From assembly GCA_028684915.1 (NCBI GenBank), contig JAQUEZ010000182.1, positions 1 through 12,130 of the forward strand: a stretch of 12,130 nucleotides of DNA, read 5' to 3'. Source of the stretch: Desulfobulbus sp. (lineage in GTDB: Bacteria; Desulfobacterota; Desulfobulbia; Desulfobulbales; Desulfobulbaceae). Below are positions 1 through 4,791 of the stretch, one piece after another (the stretch's first letter is position 1; each line of letters opens with the position of its first letter). Both the position numbers and the translations under genes were made by a program. Under the pieces are notes generated by a model. It was not told the DNA's origin. It searched no databases and saw only the letters and a program-made list of their open reading frames with translations.

Positions 1-548
1 CGTTTGACGTGCTGGCATGGATTGGAACCGATTGGCCGCAGGTTCCATTGTTCGCACAGGCGGAGGAATTTCGACACGAGGGCAACGGTGCGGTTTGCTT
101 GATAGGGAATGTTTTTCATGCCATCATGCAGCCGGTACACTTCCGGGTAGGCGATGACATCGACAGGGAGATTTTTGAACCAGTCGGGGAAATGTTTTTC
201 GTATATCCGCTTATCCTCGCTTGCGGTCTTTTTGCCTTCGGCATGTTCTGACCAGTAACGAGGCCAAACAGTGGCAACGGTGACGGCCTGGAGGGGTACC
301 TTGCGATCTGAAACAGGATCTTCGCCGAGAGACACCTTGAAGAGCATGTCGCGCGCTGCCCGTCGTGCTTGGTCCAGGGTGATGTTTCCGTAATCGCCGA
401 TTTTGGGCCGGCGTTCTTTCCCGGCTTTGGTGCGGAAATAGAGGTAAAACGATTTGCGGTTTTCGAAGACTCTGAGGTGGAGGCCGGTGACTTGGTCGTC
501 TCGCAATATCTCGCCAGGAATCGCCGCCTTTATCTGCGCTATGTTCAC
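1..548 (-). CDS. int: P4-type tyrosine integrase, N-terminal part (runs off the window)
   Basis: This gene catalyses site-specific recombination of the element at its tRNA attachment site. About 182 codons are visible on the minus strand. Residues about 1-80 form the arm-type DNA-binding domain of P4-like integrases (a GLHLRVF segment, then SFYLYFRTKAG, then a KIGDYGNITLDQARR segment). The start of the central SAM-like domain follows, with a SNPCQHVKR stretch at the window edge that fits the family's 'NP' motif. The catalytic R-H-R-Y residues would lie beyond position 1 and cannot be checked. I chose GTG at 548 because GGGGGA stands 4 nt before it and the protein then begins at the usual family N terminus. 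In-frame ATGs at 593 and 590 add 14-15 cysteine-rich residues and lack a good ribosome site. The gene points away from the tRNA fragment at 678-727, about 130 bp upstream of it. Confidence 0.88.
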   Translation of the reverse strand, partial: MNIAQIKAAIPGEILRDDQVTGLHLRVFENRKSFYLYFRTKAGKERRPKIGDYGNITLDQARRAARDMLFKVSLGEDPVSDRKVPLQAVTVATVWPRYWSEHAEGKKTASEDKRIYEKHFPDWFKNLPVDVIAYPEVYRLHDGMKNIPYQANRTVALVSKFLRLCEQWNLRPIGSNPCQHVK

Positions 549-593
549 AACGTCCCCCTTTCTGCTGGTCGCACATTGGTCGCAACACATCAT

Positions 594-621
594 GTTTTAT
601 GGTGGGGGAACGTACAGGCAA
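594..621 (-). promoter_or_regulatory. Possible integrase promoter
   Basis: On the minus strand a TTGCCT -35-like hexamer (616-621) and a TAAAAC -10-like hexamer (594-599) are 16 bp apart. Each matches consensus at four of six positions. Transcription would start close to the in-frame ATGs at 590-593 and leave a leader of about 40 nt before the preferred GTG. This is weak evidence by eye only. Confidence 0.25.
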
Positions 622-677
622 TAATGTGGAAAAGCAAGGTGTTATGATGAATCGTTGACTATGCGGATGCTATGAAA

Positions 678-727
678 TCTGATTCGTAATCAGTAGGTCA
701 GCGGTTCAAGTCCGCTTATCGGCTCCA
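678..727 (+). tRNA. 3' part of tRNA-Thr(CGT), lacking its 5' half; attachment-site core
   Basis: The stretch folds as the 3' half of a tRNA. It has an anticodon arm TCTGA-TTCGTAA-TCAGT with anticodon CGT at 685-687, a T arm AGCGG-TTCAAGT-CCGCT at 700-716, the acceptor 3' strand TATCGGC at 717-723, a discriminator T and an encoded CCA at 725-727. The first anticodon-stem pair is a T-T mismatch. The acceptor strand would need GCCGATA at the 5' end, as in tRNA-Thr(CGT) of many bacteria, and no such sequence or D arm is found upstream. It is therefore not a working tRNA. It is the copy of the 3' end that tRNA-targeting elements carry as their att core. The crossover is inferred to lie in or near the anticodon loop. 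Confidence 0.85.
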
Positions 728-731
728 AAAA

Positions 732-744
732 AATCAAGCACTTA
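732..744 (+). promoter_or_regulatory. IHF-type site beside the att core
   Basis: The 13 bases AATCAAGCACTTA fit the IHF consensus WATCAANNNNTTR without mismatch and begin 5 bp after the CCA of the tRNA fragment. IHF bends DNA in many phage and element att sites, so the place is apt. The match overlaps the left stem of the following hairpin, so it may be coincidental. Confidence 0.4.
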
Positions 745-770
745 GCAAGCAATTGTTAAGTGCTTTTTTT
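736..770 (+). terminator. Intrinsic terminator behind the tRNA fragment
   Basis: A perfect 9-bp stem AAGCACTTA (736-744) / TAAGTGCTT (757-765) encloses a 12-nt loop and runs into seven T residues (764-770). An A-run on the other side (727-733) means it could also work on the minus strand. It fits the usual terminator of a tRNA gene and may have been brought along with the att core. Confidence 0.7.
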
Positions 771-773
771 ATT

Positions 774-793
774 GGTTACATGCCGGTTACATG
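774..793 (+). repeat. Tandem GGTTACATG repeat, possible integrase or Xis arm sites
   Basis: GGTTACATG occurs at 774-782 and again at 785-793, an 11-bp period of about one helical turn. Short direct repeats beside an att core are typical of arm-type integrase sites or excisionase sites. No copy was found on the integrase side of the core. The assignment is inference. Confidence 0.4.
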
Positions 794-1040
794 AATTTAG
801 CCTGGGTCGAAAAACTATTGGCAGGTGCTTCAAAAAAATAAAGCAGGGAGGTTCTAAAAAAAATATTCTTGCCATTCCAGTAAATTACCAGGAAAAAAAC
901 ACGCAGGGTTCCTTAAAAAACATCGATTTTTTTCAAAACAGGTCAAGGACTCGGAAAAATGGAATTGAAAAGAATGTGATGGAGTTTGATATGTGATGAT
1001 TAAAATTTCAACCTAACCCTTGCGACTAGAGAAGGACAGT
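794..1040. other. Non-coding A-tract-rich stretch between att core and xis-like gene
   Basis: I see no credible gene here. The stretch holds runs of six to eight A (832-838, 856-863, 893-899, 915-920) and a T-run at 927-933, which suggests intrinsic curvature. GCAGGG followed by a TTC-containing segment and an A-run occurs twice, at 843 and 903, 60 bp apart. A possible promoter for the next gene is TTGAAA at 965-970 with GATATG at 988-993, 17 bp apart. The -10 is poor. The stretch fits the accessory arm of an attP plus a promoter. Confidence 0.45.
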
Positions 1041-1247
1041 ATGTCAGAAAACTTAACAATTCCAGAAACTCTTTTGACTCGAAACGAAGCGGCAACCTTT
1101 CTTCGAATGAAACCGCAAACATTAGCTGTCTGGGCGACGCGGGGTGTTGGCCCCAAAGTGTGTAAAATTGGAAGGAAAGCATTGTATCGCCTTAATGATC
1201 TCCAAGAGTATGTGTTTGCCTGTTCAACACCTAGAAAACACATTTAA
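1041..1247 (+). CDS. Small HTH protein, AlpA/excisionase-like
   Basis: This is a 68-residue protein. Residues about 11-58 form a MerR-type winged helix-turn-helix of the AlpA/excisionase class: LLTRNEAATFLRMKPQTLAVW, then the wing GPKVCKIGRKALYRLNDLQEYV. Such proteins bind att DNA to direct excision or activate the integrase gene. It stands about 310 bp from the tRNA fragment, on the side opposite the integrase, where a recombination directionality factor would be expected. The start at 1041 follows GAGAAGGA at a 4-nt distance. A TTG at 1020 would add seven residues without a ribosome site. Whether it is a true Xis or a transcription factor cannot be told from sequence. Confidence 0.75.
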   Translation: MSENLTIPETLLTRNEAATFLRMKPQTLAVWATRGVGPKVCKIGRKALYRLNDLQEYVFACSTPRKHI

Positions 1248-1296
1248 AAAAAATAATCTGAATTAATTGTTAGCAGTAGACCAGGCTATACATTCG

Positions 1297-1812
1297 TTAT
1301 TTAGTCGCATTTTCTAACTTTTCCAACCGCGCCTCAAGCAGCTTGAGGCGCTCAGCGCCCCCTCCGTTTTCTCCCCCATTCTTCAAAGTCTTGTGTAACG
1401 TACTGATAATTTCAACCAAGACGGCACAATACTCTGTTTCTGATGTGAGTATTTCCGTGGCTTGTTGCAAAGCCTTAAGGGAAAGGTCATTTGAAACTTG
1501 ATCTGCCTTAACCTGGAAGAAAATCGGTGATTTTCGCGCGATCCAAGATTTTGAATTTTCTGTATCTTGAGACAGAACTCCCTCCTCGACCGCCCGTCCG
1601 AGGATGAGCATCGCTTCATACGTCATGCCGAAGTGATTGGCAATTTTAAGACGGATCTCCTCTGCCGCCGGCTTTCTCCCCTTGATCACCGCATTGAGAT
1701 AACCGCGATCAATGTTCTGTGCGGTGGCAAGACGCACTTGCGCCCCCCTTCCTTCCTGATGGAGCAGGAAGTTCAGGGCTGCCCGAAACATATCTGCGAT
1801 GACATTGCTCAT
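1297..1812 (-). CDS. HTH transcriptional repressor of the element (CI-like, non-cleavable)
   Basis: This protein has 171 residues from ATG 1812. Residues about 27-69 resemble a lambda-repressor-type helix-turn-helix (RLATAQNIDRGYLNAVIKGRKPAAEEIRLKIANHFGM, shown here in parts: recognition region around GYLNAVIKGRKP). The last 20 residues after a GGENGGG linker form a short amphipathic helix (ERLKLLEARLEKLE) that could mediate dimer or tetramer contact. No LexA/CI self-cleavage (S24 peptidase) domain is present, so SOS-type autocleavage is unlikely. It is transcribed against the rest of the region. A longer frame reaches 1911, but the added 33 residues do not look like the family. No Shine-Dalgarno precedes 1812, so the message may be leaderless. 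A palindrome at 1825-1836 just upstream suggests autoregulation. Its gene product probably binds the matching palindromes at 2579-2612. Confidence 0.72.
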   Translation of the reverse strand: MSNVIADMFRAALNFLLHQEGRGAQVRLATAQNIDRGYLNAVIKGRKPAAEEIRLKIANHFGMTYEAMLILGRAVEEGVLSQDTENSKSWIARKSPIFFQVKADQVSNDLSLKALQQATEILTSETEYCAVLVEIISTLHKTLKNGGENGGGAERLKLLEARLEKLENATK

Positions 1813-1824
1813 GACACATAGATA

Positions 1825-1836
1825 GAGCAAATGCTC
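1825..1836. promoter_or_regulatory. Operator-like palindrome O1 before the repressor gene
   Basis: GAGCA-AA-TGCTC lies 13 bp upstream of the repressor start. The same half-sites recur twice before the Cro-like gene at 2579-2612. It is the probable autoregulatory site of the repressor, inferred from position and repetition. Confidence 0.6.
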
Positions 1837-2010
1837 ATCAAAAGAAAGGGTAAAATCATCTGTGTAATGAAATCGTATAGTTATGCAAAAAATGTAAAGT
1901 CGCTTGCACATTGTTCAGCGCAAGAATTTTGTTGAACTTTCATGGCGCGAGTTTGTTTTCGCTCGTCATTTTAAACCTATAGCGCAATCGCGTTCCAGGA
2001 GCCCTTCGCC
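1837..2010. other. Divergent intergenic region between repressor and Cys-rich protein gene
   Basis: This stretch must hold the promoters of two divergent genes, but no hexamer pair is convincing by eye. It contains an inverted repeat GTTCA (1914-1918) / TGAAC (about 1934-1938), and a TATAGC-like -10 candidate near 1979. AGGAG at about 1997-2001 is the ribosome site of the next gene. No further gene is seen. Confidence 0.3.
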
Positions 2011-2496
2011 ATGAAAACGTTCTGCTGCAAGGCTTGTCGACGAATCACCCCTGTCAATCCGAGGAACCTCAACCAACAATACTGCAACCGTGCCGATTGC
2101 CAGCGAGCACGAAAACGAGAATGGCAGCGAAACAAAAGAGCCTCAGATCCTGATTACCGACAAAACCAAATCGATTGTCAGAAACGGTGGCGGGAACGAC
2201 ATCCCGGCTACTGGCAAGACTACCGAGAAAGAAAAAGACGCGCACCACTCCCGAATCCGCCCGATGTAAAGATGGACGGGTCACTCCCGGATCTCTCTAT
2301 ACTTCCAGGCACATACCTCCTGGCTCCTGTTCATGTCCAAGGCATCAACATGGATGCGTTCCAGGCCATAATCTTCCCCATTCCAGCCAGTTACGATCAA
2401 GCAAAAGACGACATTATAGGAAAGTTCGTCGCCATTGCCTACGATCATCTGAAGAACAACGGACAACTTCCCCCCCTGCCCAGTTGTTCCCAATAG
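2011..2496 (+). CDS. Unknown basic protein with an N-terminal Cys cluster (possible zinc site)
   Basis: This is a 161-residue protein whose function I do not recognise. C5, C6 and C9 (a CxxC) and C25 with C30 (CxxxxC, in QYCNRADCQ) could bind one zinc ion. Residues about 31-78 are very basic and rich in W, Y and R, with a loose repeat of about 11-13 residues (REWQRNK, DPDYRQNQ, KRWRERHPGYWQDYRERKRR). They look suited to nucleic-acid contact. The C-terminal half (about 90-160) is different in style, with alternating hydrophobic strands and PIPASYDQAK. The start follows CCAGGAG with about 9 nt spacing. It sits alone between the repressor and the Cro-like gene. It may be a DNA-binding accessory protein of the element, but that is inference from composition. 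Confidence 0.7.
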   Translation: MKTFCCKACRRITPVNPRNLNQQYCNRADCQRARKREWQRNKRASDPDYRQNQIDCQKRWRERHPGYWQDYRERKRRAPLPNPPDVKMDGSLPDLSILPGTYLLAPVHVQGINMDAFQAIIFPIPASYDQAKDDIIGKFVAIAYDHLKNNGQLPPLPSCSQ

Positions 2497-2578
2497 CACC
2501 AGCTTTCCAGATCATCAGCGAGTCCTTTTGCTTGCCTTTAAGGGGCAATGAGAATGTGAAAACGCATGACAATAAAAT

Positions 2579-2592
2579 TGAGCACATGCTCA
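2579..2592. promoter_or_regulatory. Operator-like palindrome O2 before the Cro-like gene
   Basis: TGAGCA-CA-TGCTCA is a 14-bp palindrome with the same half-sites as the one at 1825-1836. Its centre is 19 bp from the centre of the neighbouring palindrome at 2597-2612, close to two helical turns, which would suit cooperative binding of two dimers. Confidence 0.68.
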
Positions 2593-2596
2593 CGAC

Positions 2597-2612
2597 TTGA
2601 GCAATTGCTCAA
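2597..2612. promoter_or_regulatory. Operator-like palindrome O3 before the Cro-like gene
   Basis: TTGAGCA-AT-TGCTCAA is a perfect 16-bp palindrome and the strongest of three copies. Its first six bases (TTGAGC) could serve as a -35 element with AATAAA at 2620-2625, so a bound repressor would block a rightward promoter. Confidence 0.7.
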
Positions 2613-2652
2613 TTTTATTAATAAAAACAGAGTTTTATCTGTAAATTTTTCT

Positions 2653-2681
2653 TGACGAACCCCTGATTATTCACCAGATAG
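2653..2681 (+). promoter_or_regulatory. Possible promoter for the Cro-like gene (leaderless)
   Basis: TTGACG (2653-2658) and CAGATA (2676-2681) are 17 bp apart. Transcription would begin at about 2688, the A of the start codon. This would explain the absence of a ribosome site there. The evidence is by eye only. Confidence 0.35.
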
Positions 2682-2687
2682 TTGACT

Positions 2688-2930
2688 ATGAGTGCAACTA
2701 AAGAACGGATCACCCAAAAGCAGATTGCTCTCCGGGCGGAAATCTCGCCCGACTTTTTCAGCCATATCCTTCATGGCAGACGGCCCTGTCCGAAAGCGGT
2801 GGCGGTTCGCCTCGAAATGGTCACCGGCATCAGTAAGGTGACCTGGGTATGGGGCTCTCCCGAGCAAATCCGAGCGGAGGTTACCAAGGTATGCGCCAAT
2901 GATACGCAACACATCCATGACAATCGATGA
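2688..2930 (+). CDS. Cro/YdaS-like HTH regulator
   Basis: This is an 80-residue protein. Residues about 8-50 form a Cro-type helix-turn-helix (ITQKQIALRAEISPDFFSHI, then LHGRRPCPKAVAVRLEMVTG), a pattern seen in YdaS/Cro-like antirepressors of phages and mobile elements. It is likely the counterpart of the leftward repressor, acting at the palindromes 75-110 bp upstream. ATG 2688 is chosen over TTG 2682. Neither has a Shine-Dalgarno. Its end overlaps the next gene by 32 bp, so the two are probably expressed together. Confidence 0.75.
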   Translation: MSATKERITQKQIALRAEISPDFFSHILHGRRPCPKAVAVRLEMVTGISKVTWVWGSPEQIRAEVTKVCANDTQHIHDNR

Positions 2931-3123
2931 GGCTGCCCAACTCGCCAAATGCAGCTACCACACCATTCATCGGGCAATCAAGCGGGGTGATTTGGCAGCC
3001 TACAAGCCGGGGAAAACCGTGCTGATTTTGGAAGCTGATCTGAATGCCTGGTTTGAAAGCAAGCGAATTCGAGCAGTGAAAGCTGGGCGTCCTCGTCGGT
3101 CCATCGACATTCGTAAACGATGA
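2899..3123 (+). CDS. MerR/excisionase-family HTH protein
   Basis: This is a 74-residue protein. Residues about 8-58 give the classical excisionase-type winged HTH: TIDEAAQLAKCSYHTIHRAI, KRGDLAAYKPGKTVLI and a DLNAWFESKR end. A basic tail (RAVKAGRPRRSIDIRKR) follows and could contact DNA. The start at 2899 has AAGGT 8 nt upstream. A later ATG at 2917 would also leave the domain whole. It overlaps the Cro-like gene by 32 bp and the 8-codon leader ORF before trfA by an ATGA. It may be the element's excisionase or a regulator of the replicon. The protein at 1041-1247 is a second candidate. Confidence 0.75.
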   Translation: MIRNTSMTIDEAAQLAKCSYHTIHRAIKRGDLAAYKPGKTVLILEADLNAWFESKRIRAVKAGRPRRSIDIRKR

Positions 3124-3146
3124 TCCGCTTCATCGAACCAATCTGA
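3120..3146 (+). CDS. Possible 8-residue leader peptide before trfA
   Basis: ATG 3120 overlaps the stop of the upstream HTH gene as ATGA and opens a frame of eight codons (MIRFIEPI) that ends at TGA 3144-3146. It lies in the same frame as trfA, whose likely ATT start is 15 nt beyond the TGA. It may couple translation of trfA to the upstream genes. It may instead mark an old trfA start cut off by a nonsense mutation. No strong ribosome site precedes it. Confidence 0.3.
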   Translation: MIRFIEPI

Positions 3147-3150
3147 AAAG

Positions 3151-3164
3151 AGGAGGCGGGTATT
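3151..3164 (+). promoter_or_regulatory. Strong ribosome site serving an ATT start codon
   Basis: AGGAGG at 3151-3156 (within AAGAGGAGG) stands 5 nt before ATT at 3162-3164. The spacing and strength are ideal, and no ATG, GTG or TTG in any frame sits at a suitable distance. This decides the start of trfA. Confidence 0.65.
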
Positions 3165-4046
3165 TCAAACAAATTCTTTCCCTCAGAACCACAGCCGAGC
3201 GACCTGCTCAAGCATCGCTGCTTTGACTCGCTGCCACCGGAGATACGGCAGAAGATTGAGGATTTTGAGCAGATCCCTCGGTTTCCCGACTGGCCGGAGA
3301 AGACTCGCGGCATACCCAATGTTTGCCTGCGCTCCGCGCTGTTTGCGGTGATCAAACGGGGGCGACGAAGAGCTGTTGACCGAGAACCCATCGCCTCGCT
3401 CAAAGGGGTGACGATCCACTATACCGGCTGGCGATTGGATCAGGGTGATTTTGACGTTTTGGCGCAAGCGCTCCATTTCCTGGCTCGAAATCCAGATCCA
3501 AAAGCGCGGCAGTGTCTCCGCATCAGAGCCAAGCCCTTCCTCGCGGCCATAGGACGGCAGAGCGGTAAATCAGGCCGGGAATGGCTCAAACAATCACTCC
3601 GTCGACTGGCCGGCTCGATGGTGGAGATCATCATTGATCTCCGGCACCGTCCGCAACAGGGGAGCTTTGCCTACACCGGCCCTCTCATCGATGAAATGTA
3701 CTCACGCGATGAAGAGCTATTCTCGGCAATCAGCATCAATCCTAAATTGGCAGGTCTCTTCGATGTCGGCTGGACCCAGATGCAGTGGCAGCAGCGGCTG
3801 CAACTCAGGACGGATCTCGCCAAGTGGTTGTATGGCTTTTACGCAAGCCACAGATCGCCCTTTCCGGTGAAGGTCGCCACCTTGAAGCATCTGTGTGGCT
3901 CGGAGTGCGCCCGCCTGGTTGACTTTCGCCGTGGCCTGCGAAACGCCATGAACGAACTGATCGAGGTCGGTGCAATTTTGGGGTGGAGTATTGATCAGGA
4001 CGACAAGTTGACCCTGGTCCGCCTCTCCCCAATCCCCCCGGAATAA
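3162..4046 (+). CDS. trfA: TrfA-family plasmid replication initiator (ATT start)
   Basis: This initiator binds origin iterons and loads the host replication machinery. It has 294 residues from the ATT codon, near the 285 of the short RK2 TrfA form. Family marks seen are IPNVCLRSALFAVIKRGRRR (52-71 approx.), YTGWRLDQGDFDVLAQALHF, then LAKWLYGFYASHRSPFPVKV and LKHLCGSECARLVDFRRGLR in the C-terminal winged-helix part. The only ordinary start is GTG at 3348 (residue 63), which cuts into the conserved LRSALF block and has no ribosome site. The upstream frame is open to a TGA at 3144 and codes plausible protein. Four iterons follow directly behind the stop. A rare start may keep initiator levels low, as overproduction of such proteins disturbs copy control; this is inference. 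Confidence 0.85.
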   Translation: MSNKFFPSEPQPSDLLKHRCFDSLPPEIRQKIEDFEQIPRFPDWPEKTRGIPNVCLRSALFAVIKRGRRRAVDREPIASLKGVTIHYTGWRLDQGDFDVLAQALHFLARNPDPKARQCLRIRAKPFLAAIGRQSGKSGREWLKQSLRRLAGSMVEIIIDLRHRPQQGSFAYTGPLIDEMYSRDEELFSAISINPKLAGLFDVGWTQMQWQQRLQLRTDLAKWLYGFYASHRSPFPVKVATLKHLCGSECARLVDFRRGLRNAMNELIEVGAILGWSIDQDDKLTLVRLSPIPPE

Positions 4047-4047
4047 T

Positions 4048-4131
4048 GGGGGCACAGCAGTCACTTGTAGTGGGCATTGCACTCACAAAAAGGTGGGCAT
4101 TACACTCACGTTTTGTGGGCACTGCACTCAC
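4048..4131 (+). repeat. Four 17-bp iterons of the replication origin
   Basis: Three near-identical direct repeats GTGGGCAYTRCACTCAC lie at 4070-4086, 4093-4109 and 4115-4131. A degenerate copy (14 of 17 matching the third repeat) lies at 4048-4064, in the same phase. The periods are 22, 23 and 22 bp, so all face the same side of the helix. The 17-bp size and 22-23 bp period are those of TrfA-dependent origins such as RK2 oriV. They are the likely binding sites of the TrfA protein encoded just upstream. Confidence 0.88.
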
Positions 4132-4257
4132 GACTGCTCAATTTTTCAAGCATCCAAATTGCTGCAAAAACTAGGTTTTTCCGGAGGGGCATGACCACTC
4201 TAATCATCTTTAATCTTTTTTAATCTTAAAAGAAGGGCGGAGCACCCCCAAGTCATC
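4132..4257 (+). other. AT-rich origin segment with phased TAATC repeats
   Basis: TAATC starts at 4201, 4211 and 4221, exactly 10 bp apart, within a stretch rich in A and T. Such short repeats beside iterons are typical of the DNA unwinding part of an iteron origin. A TGCTCAATTTT at 4135-4145 equals part of operator O3. No clear DnaA box was found. The likely origin is therefore 4048-4230, between trfA and the next gene. Confidence 0.6.
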
Positions 4258-4791
4258 ATGACAGCACCGAGCGCCATCCAGCCAACCACCGACCATGAAA
4301 TCTGGCTCACCGCCATGGATTGGGTCCGTTTCCACATGCACATTGTCCACTGGGTAGCGAACCCCTATCGCCCCTACATGGCCGCAGATGAAGACGACCT
4401 GTTCCAGGAGGCAATCATGGCGGCTGCACAAGCACTGATCACGGCGCGGAAAAAAAACTCCCCCCAGAAACTGCCACCATTCTTTCGCGTCATCTTCAAA
4501 ACCCACTGCCTAAAAATGGCTGCCGGTGTCCAACCGGTTCACATGCCACATGACCTCCTGCCTTGCTCTGCACTCCAAGAAGAAGCTGACGATCATTTTG
4601 AACCATGTCCTGGGCAGATCGATAGAGCCCTCCAGGGTATCAACGGTCGAAAACGGGAGGTCTGCGCCTGGATCCTCCAGCAAGATTTGCCGGTGACCAC
4701 CCTGGAGGTAGCCCATCACTTCAACGTAAGCCGACGGCAGGTCTGCCGTCTTCTCCACAACACCCTCCTTCAACTGACTGAGGCCAACTGA
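4258..4791 (+). CDS. Sigma-factor-like protein
   Basis: This is a 177-residue protein. Residues about 40-88 resemble sigma-70 region 2 (EDDLFQEAIMAAAQAL, then PPFFRVIFKTHCLKMA). Residues about 122-175 resemble region 4, with an HTH TTLEVAHHFNVSRRQVCRLL preceded by GRKREVCAWIL. The size and two-domain plan fit ECF-type sigma factors, though region 2 lacks some usual core residues and the likeness is by eye. It starts at ATG 4258 with only a distant GGCGGAG. Its stop overlaps the next start by one base (TGATG), so the two are translated together. Its place directly before the transfer genes suggests a role in switching them on. It could be only an HTH protein of another fold. Confidence 0.6.
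   Translation: MTAPSAIQPTTDHEIWLTAMDWVRFHMHIVHWVANPYRPYMAADEDDLFQEAIMAAAQALITARKKNSPQKLPPFFRVIFKTHCLKMAAGVQPVHMPHDLLPCSALQEEADDHFEPCPGQIDRALQGINGRKREVCAWILQQDLPVTTLEVAHHFNVSRRQVCRLLHNTLLQLTEAN

Noticed and set aside
211..621. Open frame of 136 residues on the minus strand
   Set aside because: Its arginine/histidine-rich sequence has no family likeness. It is a shadow of the integrase, which is read in another minus-strand frame from GTG 548.
678..727. A complete, working tRNA-Thr gene
   Set aside because: No acceptor 5' strand GCCGATA and no D arm are present upstream. Only the part from the anticodon arm onward fits.
2175..2600. Second long frame across the Cys-rich protein gene
   Set aside because: The sequence is low in family character and runs through the operators. 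The frame at 2011 has a ribosome site, a sensible start and an ordered Cys pattern.
3348..4046. trfA beginning at GTG 3348
   Set aside because: This would remove 62 residues including the conserved segment before LRSALF, and no ribosome site precedes it. The ATT start at 3162 explains both.
4048..4131. CRISPR array
   Set aside because: The repeats are only 17 bp with 5-6 bp between them and lie behind a TrfA gene. They are iterons.
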